From: Pseudoroseomonas cervicalis
Lineage (GTDB): Bacteria; Pseudomonadota; Alphaproteobacteria; Acetobacterales; Acetobacteraceae
Reading direction: 5' to 3'
Length of the DNA: 64,000 nt
Assembly: GCF_030818485.1 (NCBI RefSeq)
Contig: NZ_JAUTAJ010000004.1
Location: forward strand, 682,001-746,000
Numbering within the stretch: position 1 is the stretch's first letter; each line of letters begins with the position of its first letter. The notes beneath the pieces are model-generated. The model had not been told where the DNA came from, did no database searches, and saw only the letters and a program-made list of their open reading frames with translations. The position numbers were made by a program, and so were the translations under genes. Below are positions 1 through 8,149 of this stretch, piece after piece.

Positions 1-1558
1 CATGCACCCGGTCGGCATATTTGCCGGCCAGGTGGCGGGCGCCGACATCGCCGGTGATCTGCAGCATCTCGGGGATGAATTCCCGCGCCCAGAGCATCGG
101 GTTGCCCTGCTTGCCGCGGAAGGTCGGCATGACGATGGCGCGGCCTTCCTCCGGGTCGAAGGCGGCCATCAGCCGGTCCAGCATGGCGCCGGTGACCAGC
201 GGCATGTCGCCCAGGCAGACGATGACGCCCTCGGCCTCCGGCGGCAGGGCGGCCAGCCCCGCCTTCAGCGAGCCGGAGAGGCCCTGGTTGTAATCCTCGG
301 TCTGGGCGAAGAGCACCGGGCGGCCGGACAGCGCCTCCTCCACCCGCTCGCGCTCATAGCCGGTGACGACCACGACCGGGCGGGCGCGGCTGTCCAGCAC
401 ATTGGCGACGACGCGGGCGACCATCGGCATGCCCTTCTGGTCGGTCACCATCAGCTTGTTCAGCGGCGCCATGCGGCGGGAACGGCCGGCGGCCAGCACC
501 AGCGCCGCCACCTGGCGCGGCCGGCGCGGCGCGGCGCCGGGGGCCTGGGCGCGCGGGGCGGAATCGCGCGGCAGGGGCCGGGTCTCGATCTCCTTCAGCA
601 GCCCGCCCACGCCCATGCGGGCGATCTCGGCGCTGGCCACCGGCAGGCCGGCGAAGAGCCGCTGCAGCACCCAGTCGAAGCCGTTCAGCTTCGGGCTGCG
701 GGCGCAGCCGGGCAGCACCAGGGCCGGGATCTCGCCGATGCGGCCCAGGCAGAGCAGGTTGCCCGGATCCACCGGCATGCCGAAATGCTCGATCGTGCCG
801 CCGGCGCGGGTGATGGCGGCGGGGCCGGCATCGCGCCGGTCGACCACGGCGGACGCCCCGGCGATCAGCAGCAGCTCGGCGCCGGCGCGCTTCAGCCGGG
901 CCAGCGCCTCGGCGATGGCGCCTTCCTCGTGCCGGCAGCGCTCGGGCGGCAGCAGCTGGCCGGCCAGCGCGGTGACGCGGGCCTCCGTCGCCTCCACCGC
1001 GCCCTCCATGATGCTTTCCTTGAGCCCGGGCAGCTCGGTCAGCACCAGCCCGACCTTCAGCGGGCGGAAGGGGTGGATGGCGAGGGCGCGGCCGCTGCGC
1101 GCCACGGCCTCCGCCACCTGCAGCACGCCGCCCGGCACGGCGAAGGGGATGATCTTCACCGTCGCCAGCATCTCCCGCGCGGTGACCGGGGTGTGGTTCG
1201 GCAGGGTGGCCAGGGTGATGCTTTCGTCCAGCGCGTTCAGCCGGTGGATCAGCGCCTCGTTCACCACCAGCAGTCCGGCGGCATCGGCCAGCATGTTCAC
1301 CCGGCCCGTCGCGGCGCGGGAGCGGGCCAGCAGCGGACCCAGCAGCGCCTCGCCCAGCCGGTGGGCGGCCTCGTCCTCCGGCACGTCGCCGGATTCCAGC
1401 CGGGCGGCCACCACCTCCCGCTTGCCGGCGGCGCGCAGCGCCTCGATCGCCTCGGCATCCAGCACCGTGCCCTTCTTCAGGACACGGCCGGGGAGGCGCA
1501 GCGTGTGCGCCAGCACCGCGCCCTGCGCGGCATCGAGCGGGGTGGGGCCGAAGATCAT
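1..1558 (-). CDS. Molybdopterin-binding / MobA-like nucleotidyltransferase fusion (partial)
   Basis: The gene reads leftward and runs off the window, so the C-terminus is missing; 519 residues are visible. The N-terminal ~300 residues resemble the MoeA/MogA-type molybdopterin-binding domain (LPGCARSPKLNG at 282-293). After a Pro/Arg-rich linker a MobA-like NTP-transferase begins with LVLAAGRSRRM at 353-363, followed by NKL. Such fusions are known next to XdhC/Cox genes, where they are thought to activate or modify the molybdenum cofactor, for example by adding CMP as MocA does. The start overlaps the stop of the upstream xdhC gene by 4 bp, so translation is probably coupled. Whether the nucleotide is CTP or GTP cannot be told from the sequence. 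Confidence 0.85.
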   Translation of the reverse strand, partial: MIFGPTPLDAAQGAVLAHTLRLPGRVLKKGTVLDAEAIEALRAAGKREVVAARLESGDVPEDEAAHRLGEALLGPLLARSRAATGRVNMLADAAGLLVVNEALIHRLNALDESITLATLPNHTPVTAREMLATVKIIPFAVPGGVLQVAEAVARSGRALAIHPFRPLKVGLVLTELPGLKESIMEGAVEATEARVTALAGQLLPPERCRHEEGAIAEALARLKRAGAELLLIAGASAVVDRRDAGPAAITRAGGTIEHFGMPVDPGNLLCLGRIGEIPALVLPGCARSPKLNGFDWVLQRLFAGLPVASAEIARMGVGGLLKEIETRPLPRDSAPRAQAPGAAPRRPRQVAALVLAAGRSRRMAPLNKLMVTDQKGMPMVARVVANVLDSRARPVVVVTGYERERVEEALSGRPVLFAQTEDYNQGLSGSLKAGLAALPPEAEGVIVCLGDMPLVTGAMLDRLMAAFDPEEGRAIVMPTFRGKQGNPMLWAREFIPEMLQITGDVGARHLAGKYADRVH

Positions 1559-2256
1559 GCGCTGTTCCTGGTGCCGAGGGCGGCGCCGCGGCGCCGCGCC
1601 ACGATCTCGGCCATGATGGAGAGGGCGATTTCCGGCGCGGTGACGGCGCCGATGGACAGGCCGATGGGGGCGGCGATGCGCGCGCATTCGGCCTCGGTCA
1701 GCCCCGCCTCGGCCAGCCGCGCCAGGCGCTTGGCATGGGTGCGCCGGCTGCCCAGCGCGCCGACATAGAAGGCGGGGGAGCGCAAGGCGACCTCGAGCGC
1801 CGGGTCGTCCAGCTTCGGGTCGTGGGTCAGCGTCACCACGGCGCTGCGGGAATCCGGGGCCAGGCGCGCCATCGCCTCATCCGGCCAGTCATCGACCAGG
1901 GTGACGCCGGCGCCGAAGCGTTCCTCGGTGGCGAAGGCGCGGCGCGGATCCACCACGGTGACGGCATAGCCGAGCCCCACCGCCATCGGCACCAGCGCCT
2001 GGGCGATGTGCACGGCGCCGACCACGATCAGCCGCAGCCGCGGATTGTGCGGCTGCACGAACCAGCTCTCATTGCCCTCGGTGAGCGTCGCGGCCGCATC
2101 GCCGGCCAGCGCCGCCTCGGCCGCGGCGCGCAGCGCCTCGGGCATGGAATCCTCGGGGTGCAGGTGCTGGGCGCCGTCGGAGAGGCGCGTCAGCACCGCG
2201 ACCGGGCGGCCCTCGGCGCGCGCCGCCTGCAGCCGGGCGAGCAGCGCCGCCTTCAT
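1555..2256 (-). CDS. XdhC/CoxI family molybdenum-cofactor insertion protein
   Basis: A 233-residue protein of the XdhC/CoxI family, which binds sulfurated molybdenum cofactor and delivers it to xanthine-dehydrogenase or CO-dehydrogenase type hydroxylases. Visible hallmarks are a Rossmann-like segment VVGAVHIAQALVPMA at about 78-92, the YVGALGSRRTHAKR block near 164-177, and the C-terminal APIGLSIGA signature near 196. The Met start at 2256 was chosen over upstream in-frame starts because it overlaps the previous stop (ATGA) and begins the conserved domain. It lies second to last in the six-gene accessory operon running leftward from coxG. Confidence 0.9.
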   Translation of the reverse strand: MKAALLARLQAARAEGRPVAVLTRLSDGAQHLHPEDSMPEALRAAAEAALAGDAAATLTEGNESWFVQPHNPRLRLIVVGAVHIAQALVPMAVGLGYAVTVVDPRRAFATEERFGAGVTLVDDWPDEAMARLAPDSRSAVVTLTHDPKLDDPALEVALRSPAFYVGALGSRRTHAKRLARLAEAGLTEAECARIAAPIGLSIGAVTAPEIALSIMAEIVARRRGAALGTRNSA

Positions 2257-2603
2257 GCCGCCTGTCCCGGTTCGGGCTGTCCCGGTTCGAGCTTCTCGAC
2301 AAAGACCTTCAGCTTGCCGCCGCAGGCCAGGCCCACCTCCCAGGCGCGCTCGTCGCTGATGCCGAAATCCAGCAGCTGCGGCGTGCCGCTCGCCATGGTG
2401 GCGCGGGCGGCGTCCGCCACCGCGCCCTCGATGCAGCCGCCGGAGACGCTGCCGGCCAGCCGGCCCGAGGCGGTGACCGCCAGATGCGAGCCCGCCGGGC
2501 GCGGCGAACTGCCCCAGGTCTCCACCACGGTGGCCAGGGCAACGGTCTCGCCCTGCTTCAGCCAGGCCTCGGCGGTGCCGAGGATGTCCTCCTGGTCGCT
2601 CAT
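2253..2603 (-). CDS. Short XdhC/CoxF-type protein (N-terminal XdhC domain only)
   Basis: This 116-residue protein carries only the small XdhC_CoxI domain, recognisable from ETWGSSPRPAGSHLAV at about 28-43 and GSVSGGCIEGAV at about 51-62. In Cox-type clusters the XdhC function is often split into a short and a long polypeptide, as here with the gene just downstream. Both its start and its stop overlap neighbouring genes by 4 bp. Its likely role is to help sulfurate or load the molybdenum cofactor together with the 233-residue partner. The Cys in GGCIEG is conserved in the family. Confidence 0.88.
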   Translation of the reverse strand: MSDQEDILGTAEAWLKQGETVALATVVETWGSSPRPAGSHLAVTASGRLAGSVSGGCIEGAVADAARATMASGTPQLLDFGISDERAWEVGLACGGKLKVFVEKLEPGQPEPGQAA

Positions 2604-3790
2604 GCCATACCTCCCGCAACGCCGCGCGGCGCCGGGGCGGAAAGGCTCGCCACCAGCGCGCGCAGGCTGTCGATGTTGTGGACCGGACGGTGCTCATGCA
2701 CCAGGGGGAGCATGGTGCGCACCCCCTGCGGCCGCGGCTGGAACCCGGCATAGCGCAGCAGCGGGTTCAGCCAGATCAGCCGGCGGCAGGAGTTGCGCAG
2801 CCGCTCGGTGGCCGCCGCCAGCCGGGCCAGGTCGGCGGCGTCGCCGCGCTCCAGCCCGTCGGTGATCAGCAGCACCACCGCGCCCTGGCCCAGCACGCGG
2901 CGCGACCATTGCCGGTTGAACAGCTCCAGCGCCGCGCCGATGCGGGTGCCACCCGACCAGTCCTGCACCGCGTGGCCGACCAGCTCGAAGGCCACCTCGG
3001 CGTCGCGGTGGCGCAGCTGGCGGGTGATGTTGGTGAGCCTGGTGCCGAACAGGAAGGCGGCGACGCGGTCGCGGTCATTGGTCACCGCATGGATGAAATG
3101 CAGCAGGATCTGCGCATAGCGCCCCATGCTGCCGGAAATGTCGCAGAGCACCACCAGCGGTGGCGGCCGCACCACGCGCTGGCTGCGGCGCAGCGCGGTG
3201 ATCTCGCCGCCCTGGCGCAGGCTGGCGCGCAAAGTGGCGCGGAGGTCGGCGCGCGCGCCGGAAGGGTGCGGGCGGAAGCGGCGCGTCGGGCGGTGGTCCA
3301 GCGGCAGGGAAAGGCGGCGGATCTCGGCCCGGGCGGTGGCCAACTCGGCGGCGCTCATCGCCTCGAAATCCATCTTCCGCAGCGCCTCGCTGGCGCTGAC
3401 CGTCATCGTCGCCTCGATGCGCCGTTCCTCGGGTGGCGGCGGGGCGGCGGGCGGGGTGCGGCTGCCGGGCAGGGCCTCGGCCAGGCGGCGGCCGCCCGGG
3501 GGCGGCTTGGGCGGTTCCTTGCCACGGTTCAGCGCATCCATGGCGGCGGCGTGGCGGCCGGCCTCCGGGTCGCGCCACCACAGCGCGAAGGCGTGGTCGA
3601 AGATCTCCTGGTGCTCGTGCCGGTGCACCAGCGTGGCGCGGAGCGCGGCGCGCACCTCGCGCCGGTCGCCCAGCTCGATGCGGGTCAGCGCCTCGGCGCC
3701 CGCCAGCAGCTCGGCCGGGCCGAGCGGCAGGCCGGCGCGGCGCAGCATCCGCCCGAAACCCAGCAGATTGGCGGCGAGCGCCCCGCTCAT
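2600..3790 (-). CDS. coxE: CoxE-like von Willebrand factor A domain protein
   Basis: A 396-residue protein with a C-terminal VWA domain. The metal-ion-dependent adhesion site is intact: DISGS at 217-221, Thr282 in GGTRIG, and ITDG at 309-312. The N-terminal half is charged, with a Pro-rich stretch near 92-120, typical of CoxE. CoxE works with the AAA+ ATPase CoxD in maturing the [CuSMoO2]-type or related molybdenum hydroxylase centre; in Oligotropha the pair is needed for active-site assembly. It is followed by the short XdhC gene with a 4-bp overlap and preceded by coxD at 4 bp, so one transcript is likely. Confidence 0.9.
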   Translation of the reverse strand: MSGALAANLLGFGRMLRRAGLPLGPAELLAGAEALTRIELGDRREVRAALRATLVHRHEHQEIFDHAFALWWRDPEAGRHAAAMDALNRGKEPPKPPPGGRRLAEALPGSRTPPAAPPPPEERRIEATMTVSASEALRKMDFEAMSAAELATARAEIRRLSLPLDHRPTRRFRPHPSGARADLRATLRASLRQGGEITALRRSQRVVRPPPLVVLCDISGSMGRYAQILLHFIHAVTNDRDRVAAFLFGTRLTNITRQLRHRDAEVAFELVGHAVQDWSGGTRIGAALELFNRQWSRRVLGQGAVVLLITDGLERGDAADLARLAAATERLRNSCRRLIWLNPLLRYAGFQPRPQGVRTMLPLVHEHRPVHNIDSLRALVASLSAPAPRGVAGGMA

Positions 3791-3794
3791 GGGC

Positions 3795-4709
3795 TCAGAA
3801 CGGCATGGCGGGGGTGGCGGGGGCGCGCACGGCCTCGACCAGCTTCGCCGCCTCGGCGCCGCGCAGCTTGGCGATGTCGTCCTGGTATTTCAGCAGCGCG
3901 CCCAGCGTCTCATCGACCAGCGGCGGGTCCAGCTCGCGCGCCTCCAGCGCCTGCAGCGCGGCGGCCCAGTCGATGGTCTCGGCCACCCCCGGATACTTGA
4001 AGAAATCGCCCGAGCGCAGCGCCTGGACGAAGGCCACCACCTGGGCCGAGAGCGCCTCCGGCAGGCCGGGCAGGCGGCGGGCCAGGATGGCGCGCTCGCG
4101 CACCGCATCGGGGTAGTCGACCCAATGGTAGAGGCAGCGGCGGCGGATGGCGTCATGCACCTCACGCGTGCGGTTGCTGGTCAGCACCACGATGGGGGGC
4201 GTCGCCGCCTTGACCGTGCCGAGCTCCGGGATGGTGAGCTGGAAATCGGCCAGGATCTCCAGCAGGAAGGCCTCGAAGGGCTCGTCGGCGCGGTCCAGCT
4301 CGTCGATCAGCAGCACGGCGGGCGGGCCGGACAGCGCCGCCAGCAGCGGCCGCTCCTGCAGGAAGCGGCGGTCATAGATGCCGGCCTCCAGCCGCGCCCG
4401 GTCGGTCTCGCCGGCGGCCTCGGCCAGGCGGATCGCCATCAGCTGGCGGGCATGGTTCCACTCATAGGCGGCGGCCGAGAGGTCCAGCCCGTCATAGCAT
4501 TGCAGCCGCACCAGCCGCCGGCCGAGGCCGGCGGCCAGCACCTTGGCGATCTCCGTCTTGCCGGTGCCGGGCTCGCCCTCCAGGAAGAGCGGCCGGCCCA
4601 TGGAGAGCGCCAGGAAGATGGTGGTGGCGAGCGCCCGGTCGGCGACATAGCCGCCGGCCTCCAGCAGGCGCTCGGTCTCGGCGACCGAACCGGGCAGCGT
4701 CGCGCTCAT
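3795..4709 (-). CDS. coxD: CoxD-like MoxR-family AAA+ ATPase
   Basis: A 304-residue AAA+ ATPase of the MoxR/CoxD group. Walker A is GEPGTGKT at 45-52 and Walker B is LLIDEL at 133-138, with a sensor-1 region VLTSNRTREVHDA further on. MoxR-type ATPases act with VWA proteins as chaperones for metalloenzyme maturation, and here the VWA partner coxE lies directly downstream. Only 2 bp separate it from the upstream coxG gene. CoxD is the chaperone that remodels the molybdenum hydroxylase for sulfur/metal insertion; the actual client enzyme is not encoded in this window. Confidence 0.92.
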   Translation of the reverse strand: MSATLPGSVAETERLLEAGGYVADRALATTIFLALSMGRPLFLEGEPGTGKTEIAKVLAAGLGRRLVRLQCYDGLDLSAAAYEWNHARQLMAIRLAEAAGETDRARLEAGIYDRRFLQERPLLAALSGPPAVLLIDELDRADEPFEAFLLEILADFQLTIPELGTVKAATPPIVVLTSNRTREVHDAIRRRCLYHWVDYPDAVRERAILARRLPGLPEALSAQVVAFVQALRSGDFFKYPGVAETIDWAAALQALEARELDPPLVDETLGALLKYQDDIAKLRGAEAAKLVEAVRAPATPAMPF

Positions 4710-4711
4710 GC

Positions 4712-5428
4712 TCAGCCCAGCACGAAGAGCAGGAACAGGATCACCACGAACACCGCCGAGCCGCCCCAGAACAGCAGCGGCAGGCCGAACAGCTCGGAGG
4801 GCATCAGCGCGAAGATCGAGATCGGCGCCGCCGCCGGCGCGGCCGGGCGCGGCGCGGGGCGGGCATCCACCTTCTCGGCATCCGGGTGCAGCGGGCCGGT
4901 GCCGCCCAGCACCGTGTCGCCCATGCGCGGCGCGGCGAGGGTGGCGGCGGCCAGCCGCTCCTCGGCATTGGCGGACGCGACCGGCTGCTGCACCACGGCG
5001 GCGGCGAAGCGGTCGAAGAACTGGTCGGCCATCTGCTTGGCGGTGCTGTCGATCAGCCGCGCGCCGAGCTGCGCCATCTTGCCGCCGACCTGCGCCTTGA
5101 CGGCGTAGCGCAGCAGCGTGGCCTGCGGGCCTTCCTCCTCCAGCGCCACATCGGCGCCGCCCTTGGCGAAGCCCATGGCGCCGCCATTGCCCTCGCCGGA
5201 GATGGTGTAGGAGGCGGGCGGGTTGATGTTGGAGAGCTGCACCTTGCCGGCGAACTTGGCCGCCATCGGGCCGATCTTCAGGGCGACGCGGGCCTGGAAG
5301 GAATCATCGCCCGTGCGCTCGACCGATTCGCAGCCCGGGATCGCGGCGCGCAGGATCTCCGGGTCGTTCAGGCCTTCCCAGACGGTCTGGCGTGGCGCCT
5401 CGATGCGCCGTTCTCCGGTCATTTCCAT
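4712..5428 (-). CDS. coxG: CoxG-like SRPBCC protein with C-terminal membrane anchor
   Basis: First gene of the leftward accessory operon; 238 residues. Residues 1-150 form a CoxG/SRPBCC (START-like) domain, with the family opening GERRIEAPRQTVW and GCESVE near residue 33. An Ala/Pro linker is followed by a strongly hydrophobic C-terminal segment (about 212-237) that should anchor the protein in the membrane. In Oligotropha CoxG recruits CO dehydrogenase to the cytoplasmic membrane; a related recruiting role for another molybdenum hydroxylase is likely here. The start has an ACAGCG upstream and no strong ribosome site, and the gene diverges from the antiporter gene. Confidence 0.9.
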   Translation of the reverse strand: MEMTGERRIEAPRQTVWEGLNDPEILRAAIPGCESVERTGDDSFQARVALKIGPMAAKFAGKVQLSNINPPASYTISGEGNGGAMGFAKGGADVALEEEGPQATLLRYAVKAQVGGKMAQLGARLIDSTAKQMADQFFDRFAAAVVQQPVASANAEERLAAATLAAPRMGDTVLGGTGPLHPDAEKVDARPAPRPAAPAAAPISIFALMPSELFGLPLLFWGGSAVFVVILFLLFVLG

Positions 5429-5460
5429 CGCTGTTCTCCCAGGGGTCAGGGGGTGAAGCT

Positions 5461-5478
5461 AAGGCGCCGGGGCGCCTT
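5461..5478. promoter_or_regulatory. Perfect inverted repeat in coxG/antiporter intergenic region
   Basis: An 8-bp perfect inverted repeat (AAGGCGCC, 2-nt loop, GGCGCCTT) lies about 33 bp upstream of the coxG start in the 224-bp divergent region. It could be an operator or a leader hairpin of coxG. The rest of the gap is G-rich without a clear promoter. Confidence 0.25.
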
Positions 5479-5652
5479 GGGGAAGGGCACCCCGGGCCGC
5501 GCGGCGCGGCCGGGGCGGCCAGCCGCCCGCCCGGACGGCCGCCGGGCCAGGGGGCCGGGTGGCGCGGGGGGCGGGGATTGTGTAGGGGGCAAGGCCAGGG
5601 GAAGAGGGATCCCGGCCGCCGGGCGTGGCCGGGCCGTGCAGGAGGGGATCGC

Positions 5653-7152
5653 ATGCCGATGCTGCCAGGAGGGCGCCAGGCGCCGGCGGAACAGGGGGCG
5701 GGTATCCCCCGTCCATGCGGCCGGATCCCGCTGCTGGCGCTGGCCCTCCTGCTGCCGGCCGCCCCGGCCTGGGCGGCGGAGGGCGCGCATGCCCTGTCCC
5801 TGGCCTGGGCGCTGCCCTTTGCCGGCGTGCTGCTGTCGATCGCGCTGCTGCCGCTGCTGGCCGGCCATCTCTGGCATCACCATTACGGCAAGATCGCCGC
5901 CGGCTGGACGGCGCTGTTCCTGCTGCCCTTCGCCGTGGTGTTCGGGCCGGGCGCCGCCTGGGCCGAGTTCAGCCATGTGCTGGTCGGCGAATACCTGCCC
6001 TTCATCACCCTGCTCCTCGCCCTCTACACCGCCGGCGGCGGCGTGCTGCTGAAGGGCAACCTGGTCGGCACCCCCGCCACCAACACGGCGCTGCTGGCGG
6101 TCGGCACCGCCATCGCCAGCGTCATGGGCACCACCGGCGCGTCCATGGTGCTGATCCGCCCGCTGCTCCGGGCCAATGCCGGACGGCGCCGGAAGATGCA
6201 CAGCTTCGTCTTCTTCATCTTCCTGGTGAGCAATATCGGCGGCAGCCTGACCCCGCTCGGCGACCCGCCGCTCTATCTCGGCTTCCTCAAGGGCGTGTCC
6301 TTCTTCTGGCCGACCACGCATCTGCTGCCGCAATTCCTGTTCTGCGCCCTGCTGCTGCTGGCGGTGTACTGGCTGATCGACAGCTGGGCCTATGCGAAGG
6401 AGCAGCCCGGCGCCGCCGGCCGCGTCCCCGCCACCCCGGTCGAGCCGCCGCCGCCGGGCCCCGAGGCCGCGCCGGCCGAGCGCTTCGGCATCGAGGGCTG
6501 GGTGAATATCGGGCTGATCGGGCTGGTGGTGCTCGGCGTGCTGATGCAGGGGCTGTGGCAGCCGGGCGAGGTGACGCTGCTCGGCCAGGCGGTGGGCATC
6601 GAGCGGCTGGTGGCCATGGCGCTGTTCCTGGCCATCACGCTTGCCTCGGTGGCGCTGACGCCCGCCCGGCTGCGCGAGGAGAACGGCTTCACCTGGGGCG
6701 CCATCCTGGAGGTGGCGAAGCTGTTCGCCGCCATCTTCCTGACCATGGCGCCGGTGCTGGCGATGCTGAAGGCGGGCGCGGCCGGGCCACTGGGCGGGCT
6801 GGTGGCGCTGACCTCGGACGCGCAGGGCCAGCCCATCCCCTGGGTGTATTTCTGGCTGACCGGCGCGCTCTCCTCCTTCCTCGACAATGCGCCGACCTAT
6901 CTGGTGTTCTTCAACCTGGCCGGCGGCGATGCGCAGGCGCTGATGGGGCAGGGCGCGCTGACGCTGGCCGCCATCTCCTGCGGCGCCGTGTTCATGGGCG
7001 CCAACTCGTATATCGGCAATGCGCCCAACTTCATGGTCAAGGCGATCGTCGAGGAGCAGGGTGTGCGCATGCCGAGCTTCTTCGGCTATTGCGGCTGGGC
7101 GCTGGTCTTCCTGATCCCGACCTTCATCCTGGCCACGCTGCTCTTCTTCTGA
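5653..7152 (+). CDS. NhaD/ArsB-superfamily sodium:proton antiporter
   Basis: A 499-residue polytopic membrane protein with an N-terminal hydrophobic, signal-like segment (about 24-42) and roughly a dozen further membrane spans. Ion-transporter-superfamily motifs are clear: NIGGSLTPLGDPP at 194-206, SSFLDNAPTYLVF near 410 and the later GANSYIGNAPNFM. These occur in NhaD-type Na+/H+ antiporters and related ArsB/CitM carriers, so the ion exchanged is inferred. The start at 5653 is supported by AGGAGGGG 5 bp upstream. It is the first gene right of the divergent coxG promoter region and lies 28 bp before prpB. Confidence 0.82.
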   Translation: MPMLPGGRQAPAEQGAGIPRPCGRIPLLALALLLPAAPAWAAEGAHALSLAWALPFAGVLLSIALLPLLAGHLWHHHYGKIAAGWTALFLLPFAVVFGPGAAWAEFSHVLVGEYLPFITLLLALYTAGGGVLLKGNLVGTPATNTALLAVGTAIASVMGTTGASMVLIRPLLRANAGRRRKMHSFVFFIFLVSNIGGSLTPLGDPPLYLGFLKGVSFFWPTTHLLPQFLFCALLLLAVYWLIDSWAYAKEQPGAAGRVPATPVEPPPPGPEAAPAERFGIEGWVNIGLIGLVVLGVLMQGLWQPGEVTLLGQAVGIERLVAMALFLAITLASVALTPARLREENGFTWGAILEVAKLFAAIFLTMAPVLAMLKAGAAGPLGGLVALTSDAQGQPIPWVYFWLTGALSSFLDNAPTYLVFFNLAGGDAQALMGQGALTLAAISCGAVFMGANSYIGNAPNFMVKAIVEEQGVRMPSFFGYCGWALVFLIPTFILATLLFF

Positions 7153-7180
7153 GCCCAATCCCCGAGGGAGAAAACCGTCC

Positions 7181-8104
7181 ATGCCTTACGTGATCGCCGA
7201 CGACCTGCCGGACGCCCCCGCCGGGCAGCGCTTCCGCGCGCTGCTGGAGCGGCCGCAGATCCTGCGCATGCCGGGGGCGCATCTCGGCATCGCCGGCCTG
7301 CTGGCGAAGCGGGCGGGGTTCGAGGCGCTGTACATGTCGGGCGCCGCCATGTCGGCCACCATGGGCCTGCCCGATCTCGGCATGATCACGGTGGATGACG
7401 TGGCCTGGCATATCCGCCAGGTGGCGCGCGCCACGCAGCTGCCGGTGCTGGTCGATGGCGACACCGGCTATGGCGAGGCGCTGAACGTCATGCACATGGT
7501 GCGCAGCTTCGAGGAGGCCGGCGCCGCGGCCGTGCATCTCGAGGACCAGCTGCTGCCGAAGAAATGCGGCCATCTGAACGACAAGAAGCTGGCCGATGCG
7601 CGCGACATGGCGGCCAAGGTCGCCGCCGCCCGCAAGGCGCGCAGGCATCTCTACCTGATCGCCCGCACCGATGCCGCGGCCAGCGAGGGCATGGATGGCG
7701 CCGTGGCCCGCGCGAAGCTGTATCTGGAGGCCGGGGCGGATGCGATCTTCCCCGAGGCGCTGACCACGCGGGAGATGTTCGAGGAGTTCGCCCGCCGCAT
7801 GCCCGGGGTGAAGCTGCTGGCCAACATGACCGAATTCGGCCGCACGCCCTTCTTCACCGCCGAGGAATTCCAGGCCATGGGCTATTCCATGGTGATCTGG
7901 CCGGTGAGCCATCTGCGCATCGCGGCGCGCGCGATGGAGGAGCTCTATGCCAGCATCGGCAAGGAAGGCGGCACCCATGCCATGGTCGGCCGCATGCAGA
8001 CCCGCGCCGAGCTGTACGAGACCATCGCCTATCACGAGTATGAGGCGCTGGATTCGACGCTGGTGAAGACCATCGTGCCGCAGGGCATGCCGCAGGATCG
8101 GTGA
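7181..8104 (+). CDS. prpB: Methylisocitrate lyase / isocitrate lyase-PEP mutase family
   Basis: A 307-residue TIM-barrel enzyme of the isocitrate lyase/PEP mutase superfamily. The catalytic KKCGH is at 127-131 (Cys129), with VDGDTGYG at 91-98 and HLEDQ at 119-123 supplying metal-binding acids. This combination is typical of 2-methylisocitrate lyase, which splits methylisocitrate into succinate and pyruvate in propionate degradation. The other methylcitrate-cycle genes (prpC, prpD) are absent here, so a related oxaloacetate or carboxyphosphonoenolpyruvate activity is not excluded. A ribosome site GGGAG lies upstream. It ends facing the GH19 gene with a GC hairpin between. Confidence 0.85.
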   Translation: MPYVIADDLPDAPAGQRFRALLERPQILRMPGAHLGIAGLLAKRAGFEALYMSGAAMSATMGLPDLGMITVDDVAWHIRQVARATQLPVLVDGDTGYGEALNVMHMVRSFEEAGAAAVHLEDQLLPKKCGHLNDKKLADARDMAAKVAAARKARRHLYLIARTDAAASEGMDGAVARAKLYLEAGADAIFPEALTTREMFEEFARRMPGVKLLANMTEFGRTPFFTAEEFQAMGYSMVIWPVSHLRIAARAMEELYASIGKEGGTHAMVGRMQTRAELYETIAYHEYEALDSTLVKTIVPQGMPQDR

Positions 8105-8113
8105 GGGCCGCGC

Positions 8114-8137
8114 GGCGCGGGGCCGGGGCCCCGCGCC
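8114..8137. terminator. GC-rich hairpin between convergent prpB and GH19 genes
   Basis: An 11-bp perfect inverted repeat (GGCGCGGGGCC, 2-nt loop, complementary arm) fills most of the 45-bp gap between two converging genes. It lacks a U-run on either side, so termination strength is uncertain. Confidence 0.5.
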
Positions 8138-8149
8138 GGCCGCCGGCTG

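Noticed and set aside
2..1768. 588-codon open frame on the plus strand at the left edge
   Set aside because: Antisense to the molybdopterin/MobA fusion gene, which has intact motifs on the minus strand.
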